Below, piece by piece: positions 17,390 through 32,300 of a stretch of DNA of 64,000 nucleotides; within the stretch, counting starts at the first letter, position 1, and each line of letters begins with the position of its first letter. Made by a program: the position numbers and the translations under genes. Origin of the DNA: Hyposmocoma kahamanoa (lineage: Eukaryota; Arthropoda; Insecta; Lepidoptera; Cosmopterigidae); NCBI RefSeq assembly GCF_003589595.1, contig NW_020654810.1:8519084-8583083 (forward strand), read 5' to 3'. The notes below the pieces were generated by a model. It saw only the letters and a list, made by a program, of their open reading frames with translations, was not told where the DNA came from and searched no databases.

Positions 17390-20300
17390 CTAGTGGATGG
17401 TTGTCTTGTCATCTGGAGGTTCTGACTCAGAACAACATATATCACAACCGTTGATACCGCACTCGCATATTGAAGTTGGACGTATTGATTGTCGCAGTTT
17501 CTGCAAAATATAAGCGAATTATTATATATACCAAAAAGCGAAACACTTGCAGGTTTAAAATACATTGTATTCTTGTTCTTACATGATAACATTAAGTATT
17601 GTTAGAGCAGATAGATCACACGCTTGTCTGTCAGAAAGATTGATAAATGAAGCAGATAAAACGTTTACGTCCAAGAGAAGTCTAAGATAAGAAATACGTA
17701 CCTCCTTTAAGTTTTTTCCGGGAGATCTAATTACCACGACGACTGCATACACTGGTATGCAGAGGAGAGAGAGAGAGGCAATGGTCCAGCCCAGCGCTTG
17801 AGCCCAGGCTGGGTACTGGTATTGGCGGTAACTTGGCGGCCGGTAGTCCACTAGACTGGCGATCCAGAGTGCCAGCAGCAGTGCCGGTGCAGCTATCAGC
17901 CAGCATATCCGGAAATATAGCGATGGATAACGACCTGGAACATGTTGATTTAACGTTTAATACAAATGTATGCGTACAATTCCCAACGACATATGAATAC
18001 CTGTAATTGCTAAAAACCTGCTAAAACAAAAGATTTTTACACCTAGATTATCACCTTTGTGGCCCTCTAACTATGAGTTTAGTAAGGTCCCCATAATTTA
18101 ACCTCGAATAATCACAATAAAGGGCTTTAGGTCGTTGCGCAACGGTAGCTATTGTTGTAACAGCGTGTCAACTCTCGTATATATTATGTTAATTATACTT
18201 ATATACAACAATAATCAAAATGCAGTTCATGTTATACGTAATGATAATCTTCATTTTGAAGTGTCAACGACTGGAATTTTGCGTCGGAGTTTTCAACTAG
18301 TCCGAGGCTAGAACTTGTCGTCGTCGGTGTGGATAATATAAATAGATGAAATAAATTGGGTACGCCTATTTCAGGGACTAGCCCACAAAATATAACATAG
18401 TGTGGAAAGAAAAATGAGGCCAACAGTTATATAATTAGCTGTGTGGAAGTCTGCAAGTCTGCCGTTGAATGGTGGGTTTTATAGTAGAAATTAATATTGA
18501 ATATACGTACGATCGGTTGTACACACCTGTCATCTGTTTAATGTTCTTTGACAGTCTACCAACACCGTAGAACCAGGCGATGGCAACCATCTCAAAGAAG
18601 GCAAGGTAGGTAATGCTTAAGGATGCTGCGTAGTAGTCCATCAGCTGAAAGAAATATATTCCACTCTGGATGATGTGAGGCAGCCCAAACACCAGTGACA
18701 CTGCGCATACGCAGAGGACGAGCAGCTCGTGGTACACTAGACGCTTGCGAATGAAATCCGGAAATCCGTCTTGTATTGATGTCACTACAACTTCCACGAT
18801 TGCAAACTGGAAAAGAGTTTCAGAATGATTAGTGATTTTTAGACTTTCATCACTTTAGGACCAAATATGCAAGAATGGGCGAAGCTGTATCAAATTACTA
18901 AAAAAGCAACAAATATTTTCTTGATACCTATGTAGATAAAATAAAACGCAGAAATCATCATTCCTTATGAACACAAAGCGACTTTGGTCAAATTTTTACT
19001 TCCATTTCGCGCAGTGTTGGTAGATAATGTATAATGTTCCCATCCAATCTTACTTACCTGACTGTTTAATCCGAGACAGAGGAACATAAAGAAGAATAAA
19101 ACAGCCCAAAACTGTGAGGCTGGCATTTTGGCAATTGCTTGGGGATATACTACGAACAGTAAACCGGGACCTGAAAAAAAGACATAGGGTTTATGTAGTA
19201 ATGTTAATTTAAATTATTTGTGAAATGTTATGAAAAGTTGCATATATATTTTAAACATTAGCTAAGTGCACTTGTTACTTACTATCGGCAATGACGTCCT
19301 TCACTGCCGTGTTTTGTTCAAAAGCAATGTTGCCTATTGTGGCGAAGGTAAATATTCCGACGATTAGACTAGTGATTGCATTTACCAGTGACACGGCCAA
19401 TGTGTCGTGGAGGAAATTATTATCAAATCGATTGTATGAAGCGAACATTATCATGGAGCCGAACGCTATGCCAATAGAGTTGAAGATTTGGGATGCAGCA
19501 TTCACCCAAGGTCTTGAAGTCTTTAGTAATTCCCACTCAGGTTTGAAAAAAAATCTCAAGCCTTTATCAGCTCCTTCTAAAGTTAGAGATCTTCCAAGAA
19601 ACACTATGATTAGTAAAAATGGAAGTGTTGTCGTGATGTAGCGGACTTTGGCGGATGACTTGATACTTTTCCAAAGGGCGAAATATACAAGCACCCAAGC
19701 ACAGACAAGGCAAGCTGCTAGCTCCCATCGCATGCCTCCTGGGTATTCTATGCCATCACTCATGGCTAGTACTTTTTTCCTGTAATTAGAGAGAAAACAG
19801 CAAATTAATCAAGTATGTCAGTTTCTGTGAATAATAATTAGTTTTTATCGTGCTGTTGAAGCTGTTGATTACACTAAACGATTTGCTCTATAAAACGAAG
19901 TTATGTTACCTAAAAAATTATATACCTTCTTATGACATATGACAATATTGTTATGTCATATACAATATAGTATCTAAGTATATCGGATTATGTTGTGAAT
20001 TAATAGAGAACCACGATTCTGTCGGAAGTGGTCAGTGGCTAGTAGTGTATTATTCAAAACGGAAGTGACAAAATCCGCCTAATAATGGGTATTGTCCTTT
20101 GTACAGTATTATGATATCATATATCCTGCGAAATTCCGTGTGTTTGTCCCTTTCGTTCATCGTTGAAATGATTTATTACAGTCAATACGTGTACTTGCGA
20201 CTATTTATTAATAGGAGCTATTTTTAATATATCCAAGTGGTAAAAGGTTCTAATTATTATAGAAACATAATATGTGATATTGTACTGACTTATTCTTAGA

Positions 20301-23300
20301 CGGTTGCATAACTTCATGTGCTTAGATGATGATAGTATTGTTAATGTGGAATATGTTTTCAAACATAAGGTGGTTGTTTCATAGATAAGAGCAAGAGCGT
20401 ATAGGATTCCAGCGAAAAGCGTTAAAAATCAAACCTTACTCGAAGAATTGTTCCGTTGGCGTCTGGGATCCATTGGGTTTAGTATTGTTATGGTTCGGTA
20501 CCCAACATTGGGGCGTATTCCAACGATTGGCGCAGCTTGCCCACGATCCTTCAGACTTGAACGATGTGAAAAAATAATATATCGCCCAGGCTATTATTGC
20601 GGCATAGTACGTGGACATTAGAAACGAGATCACCACGCTTGCAAGACCGGCACCTGTGAAAATACACTTTGTTAACCAAATGGTACTACAATTATTCACG
20701 AGGTTCACTGTCATTTATTCAATGCGTGATGTTTGTTTCAAAAAAATATAGACGATTTCTAGGTGCGATTGTTATTTTTATTAAATAATATTTATCTTTT
20801 ATATATGCATAATCATCCAGACGCTGGTTATTTTTTACACTTTGGACCGTTCTTATCGTAAGTGGCATCGTGAATTTAAATCTCAAGTGAAAAATCCAAC
20901 ATGCTATTGACTACACAATTATACGCTCGGATAAAAGTGTGTGCCTGGTTTAGTTTGATGCTCGTCGTTTAGATTTGCATGCCCCTATATTAGCAGTAGA
21001 GCACCTTGTGTAAGAGTTCGTCCAGGACAGTACTGCCGCCTTACCTATATGTGCCGCCAAGCAGTTATGTGAGCATTACTGTGTTCCGGTTTGGAAAGGT
21101 AAGGGTGCTGGTGAGATTACAGGCACATGGGACTTGTCAACTTATGTCTCAGGGTAATGGGCGTAGTGGCAGTGCCCCTAAGATCCTTGTGATTTAAAGC
21201 TTTTAGTGGCACTGCAGCTGTTATGGATAGACGTGTCGCTTACCACCAAGTGCACGAGTCGTTCGTCCCGTCCTTGGTGTTATAAAAACAAAACATATAT
21301 ATTTAGATATTGATTGAAGTTAGCAGCCCTCAGTCTTTCTTTAGTTATTGTTATCAATTATTATCCGTTCCACGGTACAATGTTGAATATACGTTTTGCC
21401 TGTTGCAGTGTGAATGGCACGTGATTTTTCTTTCAGTAAACGTTCCATGTTGTGCGTATTCTTACGTACGTGGCTTGGCAACCCGTATGTGACGAATGAT
21501 TTCATCACCGTGAATAATACAGTGACATTAGGATTAATTAAATGGCTTTTACGCTATGTAGTCATTAGAAGAGGCATGAGACTGTGTGTTGGGACCTTTT
21601 TAATGCTGGCTAGATGTGTACTATTTGCTGGTTGAACGCGGACAGACATGTCGGATCCTTTTGTTAAACTGATTAGTTCTAAAGAATGTGACCAGCCTGT
21701 CTAATAAGAAACCCTCAAACTTTATTTTTATTCCAAGTGATGGGACGAATAAGCCGTGCGTCTGGTGTTAAGCGTCACGCCTGTTCATAGCAGTTGCAGT
21801 GCCTCTTTCGGTATATGTTAAGTCAGTAAGTAGTAGGCTTAATGTACTTATTTATTTAGTTACTGCTTACCTTTGAAAAGTGGGCATATTTGGGAGAGTG
21901 CACCTATAGGTCCGTGTGCCGTATATTGTCCCACGGCCAGTTCCATGAACAACATAGGCACTCCACATACTAGGAGAATTATGAAGTAAGGTATCAGGAA
22001 CGCCCCTGAAAAAATAAAAGGCATGAACATATAACATTTTCGTCAAGGAAATTATATCTTAAGGAAAATAAATCTTGTTTATTACTACATACTGCCTATT
22101 GCTTCTTAATAGAAACGAAATTTAAGTTGATGTAATCATAAACTTATCCTGTATATTTGTTGTGCAGGGTTAAGAGCGCGTCAAGGTTGACACTTAAGAC
22201 TTAAATCCAACTCTATGCCGCTTACGATAAGATCGGTCCAAAGTACAAAGTGTTAAGCTTGATATGCTCTTTCTTAACCCTCGGCACAAAAAGAGTGGAG
22301 TTATAAGTTTGAAGCTTTAGTCTGTATGTCCGTCTGTGGCATCATAACTCTTAGGGCTCATTCAGAATGCAGGCGCGGGCGCGGCAGCGCGCCAGTCTTG
22401 GCATCTTCCCTTTCATGAGCGAGGAAATCCACACGTCGAAGTCGGAAACAGATGCGTCCGCGCCCGCCTCGAGTCAGGCGCCAGTGCGCGTGACCACTGT
22501 GAAAGCAGGCACATGGAACTTGTCAACTTATGTCTCATGGTGACGGGCGCAGTGGCAGTGCGCCTCAGATCTTTGCGATTTAAAGAGCTGAGTGGCACTG
22601 CAACTGTTATGGACAGGCGTATAGTTTGCCATTAGGCGCATGACTTGTTGGTCCCGTCACTTGATATGATAAAAATAAGTGAGTTAACCCGCGAGTCTTT
22701 GAAGTTCCGCGGGCCGCGGAATGGGTCACGCGCCGTGAGAAGCCGCCTTTAAACAGATGACTGATCTCAAAGCAGTTATTTTTGAAAGACTACTTATTAT
22801 TGAATTCTTAGCTTGCTATGGGTGATGAACACTGTTGCTGTTTAAAAATTATCTGCTCTTTTCTCAGTGTAGGGATAGCCAATGTTTATTTTACTTCCTC
22901 ATGTTCGATCGATATGAAATTTGATATACTATGGAAATCCCGTAACATTACATTAGTAGTGCAACCTTGATCTGAAGTTGCAGATTACCTAATTCCTCAA
23001 CTATTTACAGTAAAACTATCGTAGGCTCATTAAATTGGTCTCGACGTGTTGTTGGTTTACAGATAGTGACTTTATTGACTTTTTGGAGAAGGATACACTG
23101 CGTTGTATCGGGGTTTTTTATAAATCTTCATTTAAGAGTCAATACTACCTCGCTCGAATTCAGATTTTGCGTCCCCGGACGGGGCGCGGTGCAGTGTAAT
23201 AATCGCCTAAGTTTTTACACAAAAGTCACTCATTCGGATAGTTTAAGTTTGACAGGTCAACAAAATGTAGAGATTTTCATTTGGAATTAAATACTAGAAG

Positions 23301-26300
23301 ATTTCTTTTCCTTTTAGACAATGTAAAAAAATTATGCATTATACCAAAAATTGTGACATTAATGCGGTTATCAATCTATGTCGCTTTCTTTATGTTCAAA
23401 CACACGAAGGCATAATGTATGTTCAAATTTAACATAACGTAAAAATATAAGAATAATGTGAACTTTGAAAAACTATCAATAAAAATTTGAAAGATATTTC
23501 AGATAATTGTATCTTTATTTAACAGATAAGTTGGTTAACGTGCATTTGATTTTGAAATACATATTTATCTCTTGAGTGAAATCTCTATATTGTCTTTAGT
23601 AGTGTGCGGTGTTCTGTTTAAATTGTGACAAATAATTAGACCTACTTATTGGCACAACTCGCCAACACACATTAGGGGATCCTGGTGGACTCAACGCATC
23701 ATATGGTACCAATGGCTACCTTATCTTCCGTTCGAAGTACATCATTGATGCAATGTCGTGTTTGAAACAAGTGCATGTAAGCGACCAGATGTAGGTACTT
23801 ATTCCGTTATTGCAACGACCTTGATTTTAATGAAGTAACCCACTGGATCCGCTGTAATTAGCCTGGTGATTCGCTCAAACGATGATTTAGGAGTTTATGT
23901 AATTGTCGATTGTTTCTAGTCACTTGAACACTCTTGTTAACTACGCCAGTACTTTTTACGAGATTATTGCAAAGCCAAGGGAGAGTAAGGTTTTTCATGC
24001 ATGTGTTATTCATGTACATGTATACTTGTTTACATAATGTGTTTATTTAGGTGAGTATGTGTGTGACGTTATGCAGCTTAAAAGTTCATAGATTCGATGT
24101 AAACCTGGGAGTATCATAGGTTATAATATGGCGTGGCGTCTTGAGAGAATTTTAATTATTGGCAAATACACTCGTTTTCGAATGTATTTAATTTAGGGAA
24201 CCATTTTACTATTGTAAGATTTTGGTGAACTACTTTTTAATAATTACTAATACAAAGATCGAACACTTAGAAAAAATTCCTTCGATCCGGCCGGATTTGA
24301 ACCGACGCGACGTCTCCTGGCAAACCGTGGCAGACGCTATACCAACTAAGCCACGGAGCGAACCAGCGGTCCTCATGAATTTTTCTATGACCTTGTTGTC
24401 GGATCTTTATTATTTCGTTTTCAACGACTTTTTAGCCGTAACGCCATCTATGAAAGTATTTCGTCACCCAGTTAGATAGATACCTTTAGAGCTACCCAGC
24501 TAGCTCTGGCTAGAGATGTCGCTATTAACCGTAATTATTATTTTATTGAAATGATATTCAGTTATTTTTTGTGAAAATACTCCACTAGTTTGTTATAATT
24601 GTTAATACAAAGATCGAACACAAAACCGAATGTACTAATTATATTTAACAGATAAAAATGAACTGTAGTTTACATACAATGTAGGTGTAGGCACGTACAT
24701 CTGAAATGTTACGCGTAAAAAATTGTACTTTCATTTTCAACAATTTTAAGCACGAGTATGTCTTTGTTTACGTTTCTAAGCTCCTGTTGCTCATATCCGG
24801 TTAAGTAACTTGATTATCTTCAAGGAAATGCGAAAAATTATGCCGAAAATACCTAATACCTAATTTGTATATTTGTTCGATGTGTAATACATCTTATCCG
24901 TCTTTACTGGCGTTACGAGTATGTTTCAGATAAAGTGATGATTAACTCTTTATGAATTTATTTTAACAAATCTATAAATATATTTTTGATAAGTGTTCGC
25001 ATAATAATCTGTGAATAGGATAGTAAAAAAAATTTAAAGAAACCATAAAAGTAATAATTTAGTTATATGTTCACCTAACATCTCGTCTATTAGGTATAGA
25101 ATAACTTGTGTGTGTCATTTGATAAATTCTATAAGTAGATTCTAAGGCAAGTGTATGAGTATCCAATAATCATTTGATATCTGTAGCGGCCCTGTGTTTG
25201 TTGTGAAGTGTCAATTTACAGAAGGCATCATGTTAATTCACATCTTTTTGCAGTATCTTGGTCTTGTCCAGTGCCGTCTCTATTTATGCGGCTGAGTTTA
25301 GATCTGAGCCAGGCGTTGGGTCCTCTCTATTTATTTATCTATTTAGGGTCTCTTAACCTGTGATCCTTGAACCCCAAGAGGTCTGTGTAATGAACGCGGG
25401 GAATCCATGGCAAGCCCACCTAACAGAATGCATAAATATAAAAATTAATATAGGTTCAATAAGTTGTGAGTATATAAGTACAATGCGCGTGACCTTTTGA
25501 ATTTTCGCGCCCTTTGACGGCCACCCATTATTAAAGCGAGCGAGATGCGCGTCAATGTAACCCGCGAGACTTACTTCTTCGTCACTTTTTAGGAAAGGGT
25601 CCGTCAGCTCTTTGAAATTTTGAGAGGTGTCCATCACTAGAAAAGGGTTATTATATAAGCCATTCGCTCCGCCTAAGAGCAATGGCAAAAGCGCTCGTAA
25701 TACCTATGTGCGCGCCGTGGATGTTATTAAACCACTTATGCATTCATCGCGATCAAAATCATTCTCTTCACGGTTACAAACATTAGTACTTAAGAGTAGT
25801 CTTTTGCATAAACAATAATAAACGTGTAGGTCGACACTAACAATTCAACCACGGATTATTGTGTACGTTATCTAGTGTGCAGCGGTTTTTCGAACTTTGG
25901 TCGATTCACACGAGACGAGCAGTGAGCGAAATTTAGTTTTGTGGGTGTCCTATAACATTTTCGACCATTCTAATGGCCATCTCTAGAAGACTCATTATAA
26001 TTTTTTTTTATTATATCAAACGATGAGACGGATAAGTCGTGCGCCTGGTGGTAAGCGACACGGCTATCCATTGCACTGCCACTGCGTCATTACTGCTTGG
26101 TGGCAGAAATAGGTAAGGTGGCAGTACTTCCTTCGATGAACTCTTTCACGTGGTGTTTTGCTGTTACTAAACTGTATTTATATTCTGCGACCACTTATCG
26201 TTCAGCTTTATCAGAATACTAAACCATTTTGTATTTATATAATATTTCTCTATGAATAAAACAAACCTTGCTCTAGTAATTTCTCATGTCGTTTGGTTTA

Positions 26301-29300
26301 AACAATACTCAATGTTAGAGGGTCTCAAGTCCAAGTTTTGGTCAAAGGCCCGTATTTATGCCCGTACAGCTTGAAACGGCGCTGATGTTGTCTTCTCACA
26401 TTGAAGCTTAGGTGACAATTCAGTTAGCACTCGGGGACACAAACAGATAAGAGCACGATTTCACACGATCGTATTGTAGACATATATTATTTTCAGCCAT
26501 TTATTGCATACTATCTATAGTTAGATAACAAGTACGTTATACTAGTACGTAGTAGATTACACCAATGACGTCTATTATATTTCTTATTCACTTTTCTTAA
26601 TCAGTAATCTTTATTTTTAATGAGCGTAGTTACGATTTACACATGTTGGTTTTTGAGCAAATTAAAGTACATAGGTAATATGTTTATTGTTGCAACGCAA
26701 ACTCTCATTATGCAAAGTATTTATAGAATAGGCCTGTTGGAATATCACTTATGTAAACCAATATAGTTTTAAGTACAAATACGAGTTAGAAATACCTACA
26801 CAATATAAATTTATGGTACGTAATAAATATTTTATCCTATAATAATGTCCGCATAATTAGTCACTGGTTGTAGTGCTGAATAAATAGAGTAATGATGTTT
26901 TTACTTAACAAATATAAAATTTTTCGCAAGTTAAAAGCAAATCAAAACTTATTTTTACTCCTAATTTTGCAGACTACGTGGTAGGTATCGTATCCTCTTA
27001 AGAAGGAGAAAAAATTATGTAGGTATAGACCTATACGAAAAGGCTCTAATCAATTCTCTGAAGATGTTGCATCTCCAACCAATATTGGCCCAACGGCTTT
27101 CTTGATCTTACTCTACCCGTGACCAACAACTGGGCGAGAACTTAAATGAAACGAGCTGGAGTCTGTTCTGGTTGATCCTTTCAAACTAAACGAAAGTGAT
27201 TATAAATAAATATGTTTAGAATAAATATAATAATAATAAATATTAGATAACATCACATAGGTTGCTCCATCCCAAAGTAAGTAACTAAGGCACTTGTGTC
27301 ATGGAAATCGGAAACAACGACGGTACTACAAACACCCAGACCCGAGACAGTATAGAAGTTTTTCTACATTGACCCGGCTGGGGATCCAACCCGGGATCTC
27401 ATAGATGAAAAATGAAACCATGAAAAATGGTTCCAAGATTACTGGGTCCAAGTTTACTTGGACTTTTAAGCAGAACGCTTGTGATACCATTCCGGACTTC
27501 TTTTTATGATACCAAGCGCCGGGACGAACAACACGTACGCCTGCTGGTAAGCGACGCGCTTGTTCATAGTAGATGCAGTGCCAATCAGAGCTTTAACCGC
27601 AAAGATTTGAGGGGCATTACCACTGCGCCCGTCACTCTGAGACATAAGTTCACAAGTCCCACTTGCCTGCAATTTCACCGGTACCTTTACCCTTCTAAAC
27701 CGAGGAATGGTCGACATAGGATCTATTCGCAAAACGACTTGCTCTTAAAAAAAGTCCTGACTGAAAGAACTTTAAAAAAACAAAAAAGATTCTCTTGTAC
27801 TAAATCTGCTTCTATTTATATGACTTATTATGTTTTCTACATCTTAATTGTTTACTTCAACAACATCTGGAGCATTTCGTGCCCTGGTAATTATTTCTAA
27901 TGAAGTGCTAAATAGCGAATTGCTCTGCCCATATCCTATTTGTAAGACCAATGTCACTACGAGCACGATTCTTTTGTCACTGTAATGATTGAGTGCACGC
28001 TGACCGCGACGACATCTTATTAGTTACGACAGAATTTAGAATTTTAACAAATACGTACATATGTATGAATAAATATGTGTGCGAAGTCATGGTATTTGTG
28101 ATCTGGACCAGTTTCATACCCTATAATTTTCTGTACTATTTGATTTCGAAGTTCTCACACATCATCTTGACAATCCTGATTAATGTGTTTTCGTTTTTGC
28201 TTAGTAGAAGTTATAAGTTAATTCAGGATATAACACAAGTGCTACCATTTGTGAGTTAGTGACTCAAAGTAGAAAAAATTGCAAATAAGAAGAACAATTT
28301 ATATTCTCCGTAAACTATGGGCGCTGGTTTTTTTTTCTGTGGAAGCTAACTACTATTTTTTTCAATTTAATTTTATTTTTCAACTTTATTTGCTATACTG
28401 AGATAACAAGCGGTCCAAAAATAATATTATCGGTTACTAGAAACTGAACATAATGAAGTCTTATGTTAGTCATGTTTCTATTTCATAGTAGATACCGGTA
28501 TATCTTTGCTTATAAAGATATAGATACGTAAAGGTGTGTCTCACCTGTTTGTACCATACGACACTTAGGTATTATTACTTCCTTATCGGTGTCTTTGAAG
28601 TCTATGTATGTCTTAATGGTGATTTCACACGCGCCTACTTTTTATTCTTCGAAGTAGCGCGCTCTTTTTAGTTTTGCCACTGTTTTTATCGTTAGTTGAT
28701 TTGTTAACCAAAGCTATTTATAGCTGTATTTGTTTTATTTAACGTACAAATTTTCTTAAAATAATCCTTATGGATTTGTCGTTCACAGTTTATAATGAGA
28801 TGACGCAAAACTTCTTTATGACGTAGGAACGTATTCTTAATCTTTTACATGTCTAATTTAATACTACAAAATCTTTAATTAAATTGAAAGTGTAATAAAA
28901 ATCCGAAGTGAATTTGTCAAGTGTATAAAATAACGACTTGGAACATAATACATATTCTCTGTGTATTTGTAATCTTAGACATATGCATTGATTGCATTGA
29001 TTTGTTGAACGTACCTATCATAGTTGTATCTACGATACTTATTGAGGTTACAAAAGTGCTTATCCCTTGTGTTTAAGAAAGTTTTTTAGATTTGCAAACA
29101 TTTATTTAGACATATTCGAAGTGGTAAAGTAAATATCTCACCTCCGCCACTCTTATAGCATAAGTAAGGGAATCGCCAAACATTTCCTAGGCCGACGGAG
29201 TATCCCACACAGGCCAACACGAACTGAATCTTGTTCGCCCAAAATGGCCTTCTCGGCTTGAGGTGGTCCGTGTCGTCCTCTTCTTCTTCATCGCAGTCGC

Positions 29301-32300
29301 TTTCGTGGGACGCCGTGTCTTCATCCGGCGGACTGCAAAGCAATCAAACATTTTCATTCTGGGTCACAACTCCTTGAAAAGCTTTTAAATTATATGAGTC
29401 CAATTGGTTTTACCTTTCTTAGGGTGCATAAATAATTGGGTAGGTATTTCGGTACTATAAGTTGATGTCATAATGAAGTCGAACTATGACTTACTTTAAA
29501 ACCAGTAATTATAAAATACTTTTATGTTTTCTATATTAAGATAGGAAATTGCTTCTAAATGTATTTAATTTTCGAAACATATGATGAGTGATGTGCTTTC
29601 TTAATTATATATTTAATTAGAAACTGCATACTGCGGTGTCTACAGCGATGAATATACTTCACTTGTAGTTCTACATTATATACAAGGTGAAGCCTGAAAA
29701 CCAGCAAATTGCTGAAGCTGTTACCTTTTCTCCAACAGAGCCATTTATTTTATGCCGCTATTTTAAGCTTTTTATGTATCGTTGTAGTGTTGAAGAATAA
29801 GGTCTTTTTATTTATTTATATATTTCATTATAAAGATATATTTTAAACTAAACTACAGGTAAATCTAATAGAGCGAGAAATCTGCGTCCGTAATAAGGTG
29901 CCTACAGAGTTGGTCGTTTTTTTTACTATCAACACGTGTTGATCTACAAAAAATTGAGCAAATCTTAGGCACTTTTACGAAAAATAATTCAAAAATAATT
30001 TATTAATCTGTAAAAAATATAAAATATAATGTCTAGTAGACTAAATTTTCAGCGTCTCGACTAAGGTAAATGTTAGTAAATAAAAATTAATTTAACTTAT
30101 GGACCAAATATTTAACATGTCTAAGATAATTATGTAGACACGGTGATGAGTTTTATAATGTGTGACATATTTGCAGGACAAATACAACACTAGTAGGCAC
30201 TTACCTACTTACTAAAATACATAGTGTTAATTAGATAACATAATCTATTATAGAAAACTTGAGGTACGGTTATGCATTGCATTTTGTAGGGAAATCTATA
30301 GTCATAGGGTTTTCATGCAAAGCTCAAGCCGAAATTAAATGAGTAAATAGTTTATATTTAAATTTCATCTAGTTTGAATTGCAATCATATAGATAAACTC
30401 TGGTTCAGTGTCACATTAAACTACTGGTACATTATTTATTAAAATCCAACGATCCGTTTACAAATGTTTCTACACGCATAATATTGTACACAACGTCCCA
30501 TATTATCGGTGTTTTGAGGAAAGGTCGTAAGCGACATTTCGAAAATTTTTTTAAGGCACTGTTTTAAATTAAATTTTGGTTTTAATTAAGTTTAAGTTTT
30601 ATTATTATTTCTGCCGCCAAGCAGTAATGAGAGCATTACAATAGGTCATTGAGTCTGTCGAATAGCGAATGTGGCCAATCAAGAATCAGTCGAATCCAGA
30701 ATTTGTCCTATATCGAACAAGGGATTCGGCGAACAGGATATTTTTTATGAGTAAGACGTTTTGCGAATAGATCTAAAACAGTCGTGACAACCATTGACTT
30801 GTGGTGAAAACCCAAAAATACTCCTCTGAAACAATTTTCCGAAATGTGGCTTACGCCCTTTCTACAAAACACCGAGGATATTATGCAGTGTTTTTATTTA
30901 ATGTTTTTTTTTATATGTGCCAGACTTGTGTGGTTACACCAATTGCCTGGTGTCAAACAAGGGAATTTCCTGTACTACGAGTACCAGGGCAACGGAATTC
31001 ACTTTGGGGCACTTCTCGAAACACCCAGACTAAATCAATTTAGAAATGTTAATTCCCAAATTGGTCCTATCGAACCCGAAACCTTCACATCCAGTGTCCA
31101 CAGTGCAAACCGTTGGGCCACCGAGGTCGTCTATATTTTTAATGGGTCTGAATGGGATAATCTGAAACCATAGCAGATACATACAAACTGTAAAGTGGCC
31201 GTAGTATGGCAGTGTATCGTTTGCAATTAGTGATAAACGTTCTCGTGACGTATTTATTTCAGTTGATAAAGCTATGTTGCCATTATAATTTTTTTAATTG
31301 CGAATATTTAATAGGTAAAATACCGCACTAGAGTCATTCCTTCTTTTGTTTATTTGGTAATGAACTACTGTTATACATTTTGAAGAACAAGGATAGCGAT
31401 ATGAAATTGCGTGTATAGCTATCTTTATCGTTTAATCATCGCCGCGCAAACGACGAAACAAAATAGTCGGGTTTTTGTAGGTTTAGTTTGTACATTATAT
31501 TAGTTATTATTTATGTATTACTAATTACTCTCCTCTATTGAACTGTATTAAAAATTTTCTCCTCACCTTTTTCCACTAATTTATATAGATCAATTTATTG
31601 ATTTTCATTTATTTGTTCCCCATGTTAGCTATTGTGATAAAATTTTGAAAGGGCGGTTGTATCACTCGAATTTAATAGCTAAATATGGATTTAATAGCTT
31701 TTTCCATAATTATAATAAATTTTTCTATAATTCAGTATATTAATTTTATTGAATATCACGATGTTTTTAATTCCATGATATCCATATATTTTTTATCAGA
31801 ATACCCTACTAGTTTGTTATTATTATGAACAAACACGAATAAGAATTCCTTCGATCCGACTGGACTCGAACCAGAGTCTGTGGCATTGCCGTTGCGCCCG
31901 TCACTCTGAGATACACATAAGATAACAAGTCTCATGTACCTGTAATTTCACCAGCACCCTTACCCTTCAAACCCGGAACATGTAGCCCACATTACTGTTT
32001 AGCGGCAGAAATAGGTTTGGTGGCAGTGCATACTTCCCTGGACGAACTCTTTCACTAAAAACTCCACTAAAATTTGACAGAATATTTTTCATACTATTGA
32101 TACCTTACTGACTATGGCTTAATTAATTGTTCAAAGTGGCCTCCACTTTTATGGCCGGGTATAATGTTTCAGAGCTCCTCTCTCACACACTCCTCTATTA
32201 GCATTTGGCAAAGGCATGTGTGGTGAATACTGATTTAAAAAAACTATTACATCCAGTAAACGAATATCGAAGTGTTGTTCTAGTACTGCGAGTAAAATTT

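Larger units (their letters stand above)
22006..29141. other. ine intron 2
   Basis: A 7.1-kb intron. Contains R8, S1 copies (22500, 26016, 27515) and S2 copies (24225, 24525). Stretches 22680-24200, 24630-26000 and 27730-29100 are AT-rich with no gene or repeat that I recognise. Confidence 0.65.

Noticed and set aside
24283..24365. Possible tRNA gene on the minus strand
   Set aside because: B-box and A-box are present, but it runs into the standard S2 SINE tail seen at four other sites.
27427..27900. A 157-codon plus-strand frame
   Set aside because: It runs through an inverted S1 repeat and AT-rich flank with no recognisable domain; no splice partners.
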